DNA of 64,000 nt from Lasioglossum baleicum. Its lineage: Eukaryota; Arthropoda; Insecta; Hymenoptera; Halictidae. Each line of letters opens with the position of its first letter. Position 1 is the first letter of the stretch. The stretch lies in assembly GCF_051020765.1 (NCBI RefSeq), contig NC_134929.1:21590135-21654134 (forward strand), in the 5' to 3' direction. This document shows, one piece after another, positions 38,200 to 50,163 of the stretch. The notes beneath the pieces were generated by a model. It was given only the letters and a program-made list of their open reading frames with translations. It was not told where the DNA came from and searched no databases. A program made the position numbers and the translations under genes.

Positions 38200-40732
38200 T
38201 TTTTTTTATGTCACGACAATCCGAGCACACTCGCAAATTCGATAAACAAGTAAACACACCGGATTCGCGCGAACGAAACTTCCTTGCCGATGGATTGGGA
38301 GGTTATGTACACATCCGGACGCTTACGAGGAACTCTTGCCAGAGTTTGCTCTTCCGACTGGTCAATCGGGGACACGCCGAGGCAGGTAAGTAAGTACTTA
38401 CGTGGTGCCTTTTTATTAACTGTTTTGATTGAATAAATATTTAAAACGGGACAGCGCGTGCACGAAGAAATATACAATTTGGAACGGGCTGTTCGATTTA
38501 CGAGACACTTATGAATGTTCGTTCTTTCGTTGGCAACATACACTTGACACTTGCACTTTCAATTAAGAATGCGCGAAGCTATGTAGTTAATGGACTATTT
38601 GATTTAGAAGTATGTATATCAAAGCACGGTGTAGCACGAGATATGAAATTCTTATGATATGATATCGTTTTCGATTAAGTTTGACACTGTCCGATCCGTA
38701 TCGATCAATATTCGACAAACAATTGAATCGAATCGATAATGGAGACGCCCCTTCTCGATCGGATAAAAGATGGGGACGGGTTAAGTCCTTTAAAGTAATT
38801 AAGTTAGGAGGATAATTCGTTTAGTTAATGGTCCTACTTCTAGACACTTGTAATTAACTTCGCTTTCTCAAAATGTCTTTAGATAATTTATACCACTGTA
38901 TGTTATTTTCTGTTGTTTACCAATTCTTGATTTTTATTCGAACGAAACATGGTTTTCATTCGAATCAATGGTGTCAATAAATGTTATTTCTGATTGATAC
39001 GTCAATTTTTCTCACACCTTCTAATTCAATCGCGAAACGGAACTTTCTCACTCGACCCATAATGTAGTATAACAATTACCAAATTATTAAAAGAACACCT
39101 AAACAGCTTCGTTAGTCTCCGAAAGTCTGTAACGCTTGAAAGAGCATAAAAACTAAAGCTGGTTAAATTGTATTTAATCAAGCCAGCAATTTTTGCTCGT
39201 ATCTTGAGCAATCGGGTCGTGACAAATTTCCAAATGGATCCCGGTATTCTCAGAATTTGTTTCCAATGCCCCCCGTCAGTTTCTTGCTCGAGTTTCATGG
39301 TGCTATGTACTTTTGTGAAAGGGAAACGTCGATGAACCGGCCGAACAAAAACATCGGATGGCCGCGGACAACCGAACGGTCCAGTAAAAACAATTCGTTT
39401 CTCTTCGCTGAGCTTTTCCCACGTCCCATCCCAATTAATAATCCTCGAATCTATTCTTTTTGCCGTGTCCCGATAGTCCTTTTTACTGCTGGCCGTACAC
39501 TGGCGCTCAAAAATGCCGGATCACTGCCGTTTCGATGCGACAGCAGCTCGTACTTTTCAGCAGAACGTTAGCCAATCGATGCGTCAGCTGTTTCTATATG
39601 TTTGCAAAGCTTTTAGGGGAGTGTAACACTCAAATTGGTCGTTGCTATTCATTTTTCATCTTACGCAAGATTTTGAGAAACTTCTCGAGGCAAATTCTCC
39701 ACTGTGCGTCGGCTTAAGAAGGCCGACTTTCGAACAAAATGGCAGTAAATTCTTCGACTCGGACCACGGTGTCCCATGACAGTGTTGACTCGGCTGGTCC
39801 CGGTTTTAACCCGGTTTCAACGGCTAGTCAGATGGGATCGTAGCAATTAGGCGAGAATTGTCGGGCTGGAGCTTGCGAGCTGCCTCGAAATTAATCCTTC
39901 GGGATAATAACGTGCCGTTGCCATTTGCTCGGCAGCTCCGCCGTGATAGCTCTACGACTTTGGCTCCCAGGGTGCACACCTACGAAGACGATATTACCAT
40001 TCTTCCTCGATGTCCTCCTGAATCTAACTAAAACTTCATACATAAAGAAACGAGCGAGACGAATTAATTCCTCGTTGACTGTGCACCGACCACGAGAGAT
40101 ACATTTCAAAAAATTGATACAGATCAAATTATTAACACTTTGTTAAAGATCAATGGTTGAGGATATCTGGATCGTCTTATTGTCATCCCAGTTGGCTACC
40201 AAAATGAAAACCGATCGCCGGCTTTTAAAATGAATCTGTCCCACTTTCTCGAAATTGAAACTCATTTCCCGCGACACTCTCGGAGACTCGCCACTCTCGA
40301 GCGGTCCTCTTTCAGGGTTGCCAACATGCGATACCCTCTGCACAATTATTTCGCGCTGTTCGGACACAATTTATTTAAATTAATTGCTTTCCTTGCTGCG
40401 TGTTGCTCGCCGAAGGAAAATTAATTCAACTTCAATGCTCGTCGGACTCTGTGCATTCTACACGGCGTTCTGAAATATTCGGCTAATTGCGCGACGGTGA
40501 TATGATTGGTGAAGAGAATGAAAGGTGCATTAATTAATTCGAGTGATATTCCCTTGTCGTATATCGACGAGTCAGACTCGCAATAAGAAATTCTTCCAAT
40601 ATCCCAAAAGACAACCGTTTAATAATTATTGTACTATATTTATTGAACATATACACTTTTTCATTCCGTTATACGGTAACTACTGTAATGATAATAAAGG
40701 AGGTATTTTTCACGATCGTACTTTTTTGAAGA

Positions 40733-40956
40733 TAGTAATTATTTTTCACGGCGCACAGTTTCGATCAATTTCTACATTAAATAAATATAGCTGGGTGAGG
40801 CATGAAACGTTATGATTCGGATTCGGTTATGATTCAAATCCGAATCGGAAACGTTATCTGGTTCAAACCCGAATCATAACGTTTCATGCCTCACTCAGCT
40901 ATATTTATTTAATGTAGAAATTGATCGAAACTGTGCGCCGCGAGAAATAATTACTA
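40733..40956. mobile_element. 224-bp fold-back palindrome
   Basis: The two arms are near-identical reverse complements over about 90 bp each, from TAGTAATTATTT at the left edge to ATGATTCGG near the centre. Shared words include ACATTAAATAAATATAGCT and GAGGCATGAAACGTTATGAT. The 25-30 bp centre carries further partly inverted GATTCGG-type words, so the middle is itself folded. The arms begin and end in TA. The arm similarity implies a young or actively homogenised element. The superfamily is not known. Confidence 0.75.
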
Positions 40957-43900
40957 ACTACTGTAAGCCTAAACAATACGAGAAAACGTGCATATTATCA
41001 AAAACTGAATTGCATCGCTGCTGCATATTCTCCAGAAGGAATTTTCTCCACGATGCAAGAAATTTCCTCTTTCTTCGACTTGCGAATAATCATCACCGTT
41101 CATAAAATAATTGTCGAAAACGTGAATTTGCATAAAGATCCAGCGACGATGCAGAGCTCGTGCAAAATGCATCGGCGCATATTCCGACTGTTGTATGCAG
41201 TGGAAGAAGGGGTAGGGGGATGGGTGCAGGGTACGGAATGCGCTCTCCTCTTTAAATTGCATTATATTTACCCGTTTCTCGTCTCTGTATTTATTGATCT
41301 ACACGAGTGCCCGCGATTATCCGCCATTACTGCGGCCATGTGTCCTTTATCCGCGTTGGGGTTTTTCGCTTTCCTCTCCCCAGCGCGGCGACACGGGCTA
41401 TTGTATCAGCTATTCGATTTTCGCGGAGAGTATCGAGGCCCCCCGATATTATCCTGTTCTCCCCGGTGCGGTGCACAGGTTGCTGAATAAAGCAAGATGC
41501 ATAAAGCAACGGGGGCGGGTAATGCGTGCGCCGCCGCTCCCGGTGCACTCGTGATTTATACCTGCGTGCACCGGCTCCCGCGTTTCCGGGCCGAACTGCA
41601 TCTGTTACCATTACCGTTTCCACGCGAACTTCTTCCGTTCGCGAAACTCCCCCCCTTCTCTGGCAAATGTTCGCAAAAAGCCAGCCAGCCAGCCACGGTT
41701 TCAATCATTTCTTTTAACACGGCCGCACTCCGCCGAGTTTCTAATGCAGTTCCCAGACAAATTCGCGGCACCTTCCGAAACTTATTAGCCATTATGTTGA
41801 AGAAACTACCACAAGTTTCTAGCCAATTAATCTCTCCTGAAACATCTACTGCAGCTTGCCTGAAGACGCAACTGAACGAATGAAATAACCCATATGTATC
41901 GCCTTATAAAGATTGCAACATATTATGCTCATTTCAAGAAATTTATCGAACGAGAACATTCATAATTTCAACGAGTGTGAAAATAGAAAAATGAATTTAC
42001 TTGAATGGAGCGTAGCCAGCCAGGATGTTTAATCGTTTTACGTTTATAGTTTTTCCTGTTCATATGTAACGATGATTTACACAGCGAGAAATCAATAGTT
42101 CCGCGCCAGTCGATTCTGAAATATTCCTGCAACATTCGCGATCGTCGTTTACCTGCTCGCGAATGAAACACGACGATTCCCGGATTCGTATTTCCTTTTC
42201 GTCCTCTCCGTTCCCCCGTTATCCGCCGTGAATTATACGCCCGAGATATCCTCGAGCGTATGAATCGTAACTCGTGATTCCCTCAGACGAGTGATATATA
42301 TGCATATGCGAATACGAGAATATTTACAGTTAAATAAATCCCGGCGTGCTGCGCTGTGGATCCGGAATTATGGGCTCCTTGACGCGCGACGATCCTCCGC
42401 CAATCTTTACAGTTTACAGTATGCAACGCGGTCTGTCCGTTTCGTTTTGCCGAATTTTCCATCCCCCGCTCGGGTTTACTTAACGAGTGCGTTGAGAATG
42501 ACGCTGCTGTCGAGTTCCGGAACGATTCGAACGAATTTAACAATAAATTAACCGACCATCAAGATAAATTTATTTATATTTTCCGCGATTTTTTCCTAAA
42601 ACCGGTCGATTGACCGGCGGTGGTAGGTTTAGCGTGTTAACAGTAAATCGTACAATTTCATATTTCTCCATTTCCAACAATTACAAACATCTGTAGCATT
42701 GTAGAATAGGCCATTAAAATATTCCAAAAATTCGTTGCAGAGATGCATAATCGCGCTGATTTAAATGGCGGCCGATACACCTTTAAAATCTGCTAAATAG
42801 GTTTCGGGATCCATTAATCTGCCACTTCCGGTGCCGGTGCGGATCGAGGGAGATCGCATTAATCGCGTGGCTCGCTGCCGGCGAACTTTCGCATCGATCG
42901 GCGAAGACAATGGCCGCGGGGACCAATTGAATGGAGGAAATTTTATTTCGCGTTACAGCTAGCTCTGTTCTCTCGGTATAATACACGACGCGACGGTGAT
43001 TTGTACGCTGCCAGCATTTTCATAAATTTTTTAAGAGCCCGGAATTGCCGGCACTTAATGTCCTGACCGCACGACCACGCGGAACGCCCCGGCTGCAATT
43101 CGTATCGATGCATTGTGCAGTTAATTGAGCCTGCGGTCTGTCGCGGACCGAGTGCGCCGGGTGCTCCTTCGCGGTTCTACCTTGCCATTGTATGATCATG
43201 TTCCACCCACTTGTTGAGAGGTTTCGAAACCGAGCACATCCTCCTAAACAGTGGGAATGCATGTCATTAAACTGCGAATTTTGTGGAAAATAAAAATTGG
43301 GGATATGTATTCGTTTCCCTTAGATCGTACAGTTTTATAGTTCGAGTAACCCATTTCGCTTCGAATGAAAATTGAAAATGGCTATGTATTACGAATATGT
43401 AATGTAATGACTTTACAAATACCGTAAAAACCACTTGTGGCGCATTCGGAGAGGCCGCTGTTTCGATCGGAGTACGTACGTAAAACATGTTTATCGAGCG
43501 AAAAACAATTTTTCAAAAGCTTCAAAATCCACGGCTGTTAATATCCGTAACGCAAAACCGCACGCGTTAAATGCCTGATCATAATAATTATATTCAGCGC
43601 CACAATACGGTTTGTTTATTTCCGGAAAAATTTGTTAACAATTCAGCAGTCGATGCAATCGCTGTAATTGACGAAAGGCGATCAAAGTGACCGAGCTTTT
43701 CACAAAGAACAAATCAACGGGAGTAATTTCGATATTCGAAATTACGGAAGCTTGTTTATATCAGCAATATTTCGACGGCTTTATAAATTTATTGTTTCGA
43801 TAATACCTGCGTTGTTAAGTATTGAAGCTGCTACCCCGATGGTCGGAGAAAATGTAACATTCGTGTGTGAGTGCGATGCTGAAACGATTCCGTGCAGATT

Positions 43901-45149
43901 TGCGATTGCATTATCGGCGCGCGTGTCGACGTTAACGATTCGTCGGGCATTTAGTTAACGACTCGTCGGGTTAATAATGAGCAGACTGTGGATTTTACTC
44001 GTTTATAGAGAACGCGATTGCCTGAAATTCGCTGTTGTAAATAATTTAATGCAGTTTAATGGAGCCTTTATTTAATTTTGTGAAACGCTTAACCTGTCAA
44101 CCAGCAAGACGAGCGAGAGCCCGACAGCGCTCGGATCGCATCGATCGTGTTCGACAATGATCCATGTGCAGTTACACGACGAATCAATTTTTGAACGTTC
44201 TACAAAGAAAATTAATCGTTTAAATGGTTATATACAGTATGTGTAACGTTTCGATCGCCTTCAAGTAAAGCGCGAATGAAAAATGTATGTGGCGGCACGA
44301 TTGCTCGGAGATTATTTGCGGAGGTAGACAATAATTATTGGCGGTTCCAGTGCTGAATGAAATCAATTTGTCGATACTCACGGACAAGATTAACGTTCCG
44401 AGGATCGGACATCGAAGCTTATCCGTGAGTTTCTCGAGCACGACGACCGCAGACCACCTTGTCCGGGATTTCCGAGTGCTCGCCAGCCCCGAACTTCGAT
44501 TTGCAAATTGTAACCCCGAGCTTCGCGGCGATACTTCCACGGAATACTAAACCTTCCGTGTCTTCGTGCAACCGTGATTAATCGCGCGGCCCGATAACGG
44601 GTTTCCGTCCTAACAGTGAAAACCAAATCTTCGTAAAACTTCGTCCAACCATTATCTCGTCGTCCATGAATTTGTGAGCAAAATCGATAGAAAAACAATT
44701 TCACAGCGTCAACGTTAAGATAGCAATCTAATATAAAATTCTGCGATCAAAATTTTCCTGGCTCTCGTATTTTATTTTATACACAACCTCGTCGTTATTA
44801 AACGTGGCTGATTAATCACTGTTTAAAGCGTTTAAAGCATTTCATTTTGTTCACACGTTTCCCGTTTGAATCGCCATGAACGGCGAGTGTTTTACACGGA
44901 GTTTTATTGGGAAAAAAATGGCGCGGACGTTGATATGATCGATTATGATCCCGTGCATTTCGTAATACGCGTCGCATTCGATTTTCCAGCCGGTTCTCTC
45001 GCGAGGCGTGAATCGTATCAACGTTTCCAACGGGTTCAAATGCATTTTTCATCGTGAAAAATGAGCGCGCTGAAGTATCGAGGACGTTCCTTTCGTTCGT
45101 TTATAATCGTCTGGACGTTGCAGACGTCTCTCCGACGCGCGATCCTTGT

Positions 45150-45168
45150 CTCTCTCTCTCTCTCTCTC
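45150..45168. repeat. (CT)n tract
   Basis: About nine CT units followed by a C/T-rich stretch to 45195. Confidence 0.9.
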
Positions 45169-47126
45169 CCTTTTCTTTTTCTTCCTTCTCTTGGATGTAG
45201 CACTCTCGAAGAAAGTTTCGCGGAATCCGCGGGAAGTAAGACGGCTTTAAACGACAGCCACTTTCCTCGCGCGAGAACTTCTCCAGAAATTATTTATTGT
45301 CCCAAACAGCGATCTCGATGATGTAAAAAACCACTTCTTCACTTGACCGAGCCTGGCTTCTTTATGGCCTTTTTATTGCAACGTATTTCGGATCGTTCCG
45401 ATCATTTTTCTTCGGGATCTCCGAGCAAAAAATTTTCTGTCCATTCGTTCATATGAATATTAATATTATTATTTCGGATTTTAGGATGAATTTTTGTGAG
45501 GGACACGAAACAGTAAAATTAAAAAAATGTTTCTTATATTATTTGCACAATACTCTTTTGGAATCATTCAGAGAATAAACAACTGCAGTCTGATTATTTA
45601 TTCATCCAGCATCGATGTCCGCTAAATGCCTTATCAAGCAAATAAATGTGGATCGTAGAAAAAGTGAAAGCAACTTGAACGACGCGATGAAGAAGGAGAA
45701 TTCCGTGTCTTGGCAATTAACGAATGTTTATTCCTCGACTCAGAGAACTCATTAGACGTTAAATTAATGTATTCTTGATCCCAGCTTTCGCCAATCAACT
45801 TCTGAAAACGTGGAACTGCACGAATGTTCCCAGCAGAGGGTTCTCCGCGGAAAACGGTGGAAAATGTTCGGGACGGAAGCGAGGACGGTCGGGAAAGGAT
45901 TTAAAAGCGCAGGATTAAACTGTTTTGATATACTTCGTTTTTACCGCGACCGGACAGCCCGTTACAGATGTCAGAGTTTTATTAGTTCCATCGTTGTACG
46001 ACGTGAAATTTCCCGTGGAAAAAGTTCGCCGGTTGCGCGTGACACGTCGAATCGTACCCAGAAATTTCGCCATTTTCAGAGTAGTCGGTTGTGTTTAACT
46101 AGGACCCTTCTCGAATATCAAATATTTCCAGAGCACTCTTCCTGGGCTCCGCGTCGACATTCTATTCTCGCTCGTCTTTTCGAAAATGTGTCCAAACTTG
46201 TTCGTTGCGAGCGAATCAAAATTGAACTCCTATCCCCTGCTTAATATTTGAAAATTTTAATCCTTCCTGAACCCTTACTGTAACACTTTTTTAAAATTCG
46301 ATTCTATTTGACAATGTACTGCGATACTTAAAGATTGTTTTTCTCTAAAACATTCCTAAAAATGTTACTTCGCATGAATATAGCAAGGAGATCCGCCTCT
46401 CATCTCGCCTGAAACAAAGCAATTCCTCCGGCGCCAGTACTAGCCTAATTGTTCCCGAAAATTGTTCCGAGGAGAGTCCTGTCAGACAAGGGCGATTCTG
46501 TGGCGATATTCGGCCGAGGATCGTGCATCGCGAACCGGCCAGACGTGGCGGCCCTCAACACTAAATCGCGCTCGCATTGTCCGGGCGTGTGGCTCGCGGG
46601 GGTGAAAGACGACACCTGGCCAGGGATGACACTCCCGGAGAACAATACGGAGATTGAATTACGAGCCGGGGGGTGTCCTTTGTCCCCTCAGCGACTTACG
46701 GTTCAGAAGTCAGGCGGCCGTGTCTCCGCGGCGAGTCCCTTTGTCCCGCGTTTAATTATTGCTGGACTTTTGAGGCGTCGGATCGTCGAAATTAGCCGTA
46801 CACGGACACCCACCCTCGCTATTGTACCCGCGAAGAATAACTCTTCCAGCCGACCGATAAAACGACAGTTTCCGCCCTCGATACCTCGCCAACTATCGAC
46901 TTTATGGGACATCGGGATTTATCGTTCTCGCCACCCGATCCGAGAACTGGGGACTTCGTAGACTTGGAACTTCCTGTTGAAAAAATTGCCGAAAAGATGA
47001 AGTGCGAAACCTTGGATGATCTTGCTTTATCATTCCGTAACACGTATTGCCGATCTTTCGTAACGAAGAGGGAGCGTCGTTTTCCATTTCTGCCATAAAG
47101 TCTTTTATAAATACTAACCGTTTGTA

Positions 47127-48164
47127 CAGGGTGTATAAAAAGTAATGGTCATCCGTCCTAGGGGTGAATCTACACCTCTGGATCGGTGGACATTTGTAAG
47201 AGAAACTTGTCGCAAAATTGTTTATGACAAAGAAAATTGTTGTTAAAGTTTTATTTTACATCAACGGCTTCTACTCATCGAAAAAAGAAAATGTTTGAAA
47301 GGAGCCACATGTCGCAATTAAATAGTTATTGATATATTAGCTGTTAAAGTTTTTGCAAAATTTGATTGTGTGGAATTATACGTATAGACAAATGCCTACT
47401 ACTACAGTCCACACGTCCGTGTCGATGAGACAGAACATGATCGTGTGCGTGCCTCGACAAACGAAATTTAAAGGGACATTCGTCGCTAGACCCGTACCAA
47501 GCCAACACCACCTATAACACCTAGGTGGTGTTGACCAAGCTCGAGGCCACGGTGCATTATACAGGTGTGCCGACTTCCCTCAAAAAACTGAGGCAGATGA
47601 GTCGTAATTCTCTGGCCGCCGCCAGACGGCGCATGGTTCCCCAGGTACCATACGTGTGCGAATGAGATTGTGTGTGTATTCAGACGCGCTGAAACACACA
47701 ATCTCATTCGCACACGTATGGTACTTGGGGAACCATGCGCCGTCTGGCGGCGGCCAGAGAATTACAACTCATCTGCCTCCAAATTTCAGCATTACAGAGA
47801 TGCTAAGTCGGCACACCTGTATAATGCACCGTGCTCGAGGCACGCACACGATCATGTTCTGTCTCATCGACACGGACATGTGGACTGTGTAGTAGGCTTT
47901 TGTCTATACGTATAATTCCACACAATCAAATTTTGCAAAAACCTTAACAGCTGATATATCAATAACTATTTGTTTGCGACATATGGCTCCTTTCAAACAT
48001 TTTCTCTTTTCGATGAGTAGAAGCCGTTGATGTAAAAAAAAACTTTAACAACAATTTTCTTTGTTATAAACAATTTTGCGGCAAGTTTCTCTTACAAATG
48101 TCCACCGATCCAGAGGTGTAGATTCACCCCTAGGACGGATGACCATTACTTTTTATACACCCTG
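47127..48164. mobile_element. 1038-bp palindromic element with TA target duplication
   Basis: The ends are CAGGGTGTATAAAAAGTAAT and its reverse complement, and TA abuts each end (47125-47126 and 48165-48166). Two arms of about 550 and 470 bp face each other across a centre near 47685, and their inner parts are almost identical. The left arm has about 90 extra bases (roughly 47458-47545) that contain their own 12-bp hairpin (CAACACCACCTA, 47503-47533). The right arm has a small extra segment around 47785. No transposase is encoded; open frames inside are mirror images of each other. The TA ends suggest Tc1/mariner-type mobilisation. Confidence 0.85.
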
Positions 48165-49102
48165 TACTTAATGGATTAAGCCTTTTCAATTCTGAACGGT
48201 GTCCGATTATTTCAGACGCATTCTACTTATATGATCAGTTATCGTTCAACATCCAGGAAAAAATGGTGTGCCAGTTTAATCTTCTTACACCATATAAATT
48301 AATGAATTGATTCTCCCGGCCCCAAATTTATAATTCAAACACTGAGAAATTCAATGGAACTTTGCATATAAGTACATAATTTATTACTAGACCATTCATC
48401 ATAATAGAATTCAGACAAAATTTCTTTACTCCTCTACCATACACTTCATTCTATCTAAATTTTTTACAACATTTTAACAAATATAACCAGCCTCGAAAAA
48501 AATTCAGCAAGCGGTCGTTAAAAAGGAATCGAAGTGAAATCCGTGAAACGACCTATTCTTTAATTATCTACACAACTCGTCGACTCGCATCTGCGCGCCG
48601 ATATTCAGGAAAATAAATTAATTGGCAAAAAAGTAATTACCCATGCTGGAAGCAGTCCGCCATGGAAAATAAAGGAGGATCGGACACACGGGGATCAGAA
48701 AAGATCGACGAAGTCGATGCCCCGTCCCGACCAATTGCTCTCTGACCCAGTCAGCTCGCGTTACTTTGTTTCGCTCAATTAGCAGTGTGTTAGCGCTATC
48801 AGTGACCCGATTCAATTAAATATATCCCGCTGCTGGAAATTGATCTGCACGGGCGCGCATAGCTCGCCGGGATGGACGTGTGCACATCTGATTTGCCCCT
48901 GTTCAGGATTCAAGCAGTGAAATTCGGTCTATGTCGCCGATACAGGTGATCTCCGTGTCACCCGTTTTTGCAATCCATAAATAGAGCACACGTCGCCGTC
49001 GCGCGTTGCCGCTTATCAAACAACACACGCTCTTATTAGCCGAATTCCACCGCTTGAATCCTTCAAACGTTCTATGTATATAAATCACCCGATTCCAGCG
49101 GA

Positions 49103-49136
49103 CCAATCCGGGTTCGCCCTTTCGTTCTTATATAAG
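49103..49136 (+). promoter_or_regulatory. CCAAT and TATA motifs upstream of the ninjurin-like gene
   Basis: CCAAT lies at 49103-49107 and TATATAAG at 49129-49136. A start would be expected around 49158-49168, where GTTAGTT resembles an initiator. This is about 460 bp before the ninjurin-like ATG. The orientation and distance fit, but no transcript evidence is available. Confidence 0.45.
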
Positions 49137-49167
49137 GCACCCGCGGTGCCTTCTTGATCTCTTCGTT

Positions 49168-49627
49168 AGTTTTCGACTCGTTCGCTCACTGAACATACAT
49201 GCAATTCATGTTCGCGTTCGTCGAATTACATTCGCGTGTAGTCAATGGTGCCACAAAGGCAGGGACAAATAAAGTGAAGTGCCTCATGTGGGTGTTCAAC
49301 GCAAAATAACTTCTCGAATTCGCTCCAACTCTTTTTCCTCCACTGGTCCTCGTGGAGTTACCACGCGCGCTCAAATCTGGGTGGTTCCGGCAACCGGCAT
49401 CTTCCGACCACGCTGGTCGGAGCCGAAACATTGGTCCTTCGAGCCGGATCGCGAGTAATCCACGAGACCCGTGAAAAGAAGAAGTTTCGGTACGATGGAA
49501 GTCGTTCTTGAAGCCCAGCTGTTGACGCAGCAATCAATCGAGCACGCGCTCGACAACCTAACCAACTTGGGGAAGGCAACATGGACGCGCTCAACACTGC
49601 TGACGAGGATGGCGGATCTCCAAATAT
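49168..49627 (+). other. Probable 5' leader with overlapping upstream ORFs
   Basis: Between the TATA motif and the ninjurin-like ATG lie two ATGs in good context (A at -3, G at +4), each in a different frame. One at 49495 opens a 66-codon frame ending at 49695. One at 49581 opens a 25-codon frame that ends inside the ninjurin coding region. The main ATG at 49628 has T at -3 and is weaker. The 49581 frame contains no GT before its stop codon, so an intron within it cannot explain the overlap. Confidence 0.5.
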
Positions 49628-50044
49628 ATGGACACTCACGAAACAAGCACCGAATTAAATGTTGTGCCAGCCGAAACGGAAGAAAGAAGACCTAACGGAA
49701 GAAGGTCCCCAGGTAGGAACGATTCGTCCGAATATGAAAGGAGTGAAAGAACAGCTCAAGACCTCATCAATTGGCCGTTGATGTGCTCTAACGTCTCCCA
49801 ATTGCTGGACATTGTGCAAAAGGACATCAGTAGCCACTGGATTTACTGCCTCATTACAGCACTTTTATGCGCGAGCGTGGCAACGCAGGTCGTACTTGCA
49901 GTGTGCTTTTTACAGCTCAATGCATTTGACGTCACCATCCCAGAAGAGATGAGTGCTGCGAAAAAATTAAAAATTTGGACGGTGGAGGGATTATACGTCA
50001 TATTAGTTGTAAATTTGGTCATCCCGCTATGCCGAATTCTATAG
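49628..50044 (+). CDS. Ninjurin-family membrane protein
   Basis: This intronless frame encodes 138 residues. Residues 1-40 are hydrophilic (many Glu, Arg and Ser). Residues 42-65 (AQDLINWPLMCSNVSQLLDI) form the amphipathic segment typical of ninjurins, with the L..N..QL pattern. A first membrane helix follows at about 70-96 (WIYCLITALLCASVATQVVL), then a polar linker and a second helix at about 117-135 (GLYVILVVNLVIPLC). This order and the usual length (about 140-200 residues) match the family. Ninjurins are small surface proteins involved in adhesion and, for vertebrate NINJ1, in rupture of the plasma membrane during lytic cell death. The copy is divergent, because the usual small-residue end of the second helix (AFG-like) is replaced by PLCRIL. 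The start is uncertain because of the overlapping upstream frames. Confidence 0.75.
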   Translation: MDTHETSTELNVVPAETEERRPNGRRSPGRNDSSEYERSERTAQDLINWPLMCSNVSQLLDIVQKDISSHWIYCLITALLCASVATQVVLAVCFLQLNAFDVTIPEEMSAAKKLKIWTVEGLYVILVVNLVIPLCRIL

Positions 50045-50157
50045 GCGATTTAGACGTTATTTAGACGAAACTGCTCCATTAGATTATATTCTCGACAACG
50101 TGTCACACTGCATTTCAGTAAATTTCGTGACAAAGTGTAAAACAGCAGTTATTTGCT

Positions 50158-50163
50158 ATTAAA
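50158..50163 (+). terminator. ATTAAA polyadenylation signal for the ninjurin-like gene
   Basis: ATTAAA lies 114 bp after the TAG stop, followed about 25 bp later by a T-rich and GT-containing stretch. It is the common variant of AATAAA and the first such signal after the gene. Confidence 0.45.

Larger units (their letters stand above)
15144..49128. other. Long non-coding stretch: 5' intron of the SLC16-like gene or intergenic DNA
   Basis: I found no coding exon here that I can support on either strand. The acceptor at 15144 means that at least its left side is intron of the transporter gene. Where that intron ends is not visible, so the ninjurin-like gene could be nested in it or lie beyond it. 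The repeats and elements inside are listed separately. Open frames up to 182 codons occur but look like chance in CpG-rich sequence. Confidence 0.6.

Noticed and set aside
46449..46961. Plus-strand frame of 170 codons
   Set aside because: No domain or conserved pattern, and other frames are open across the same GC-rich stretch.
47486..47892. Similar open frames on both strands (LCV..., HVWYLGNHAPSGGGQR)
   Set aside because: They are mirror images created by the palindromic element at 47127-48164 and not a gene pair.
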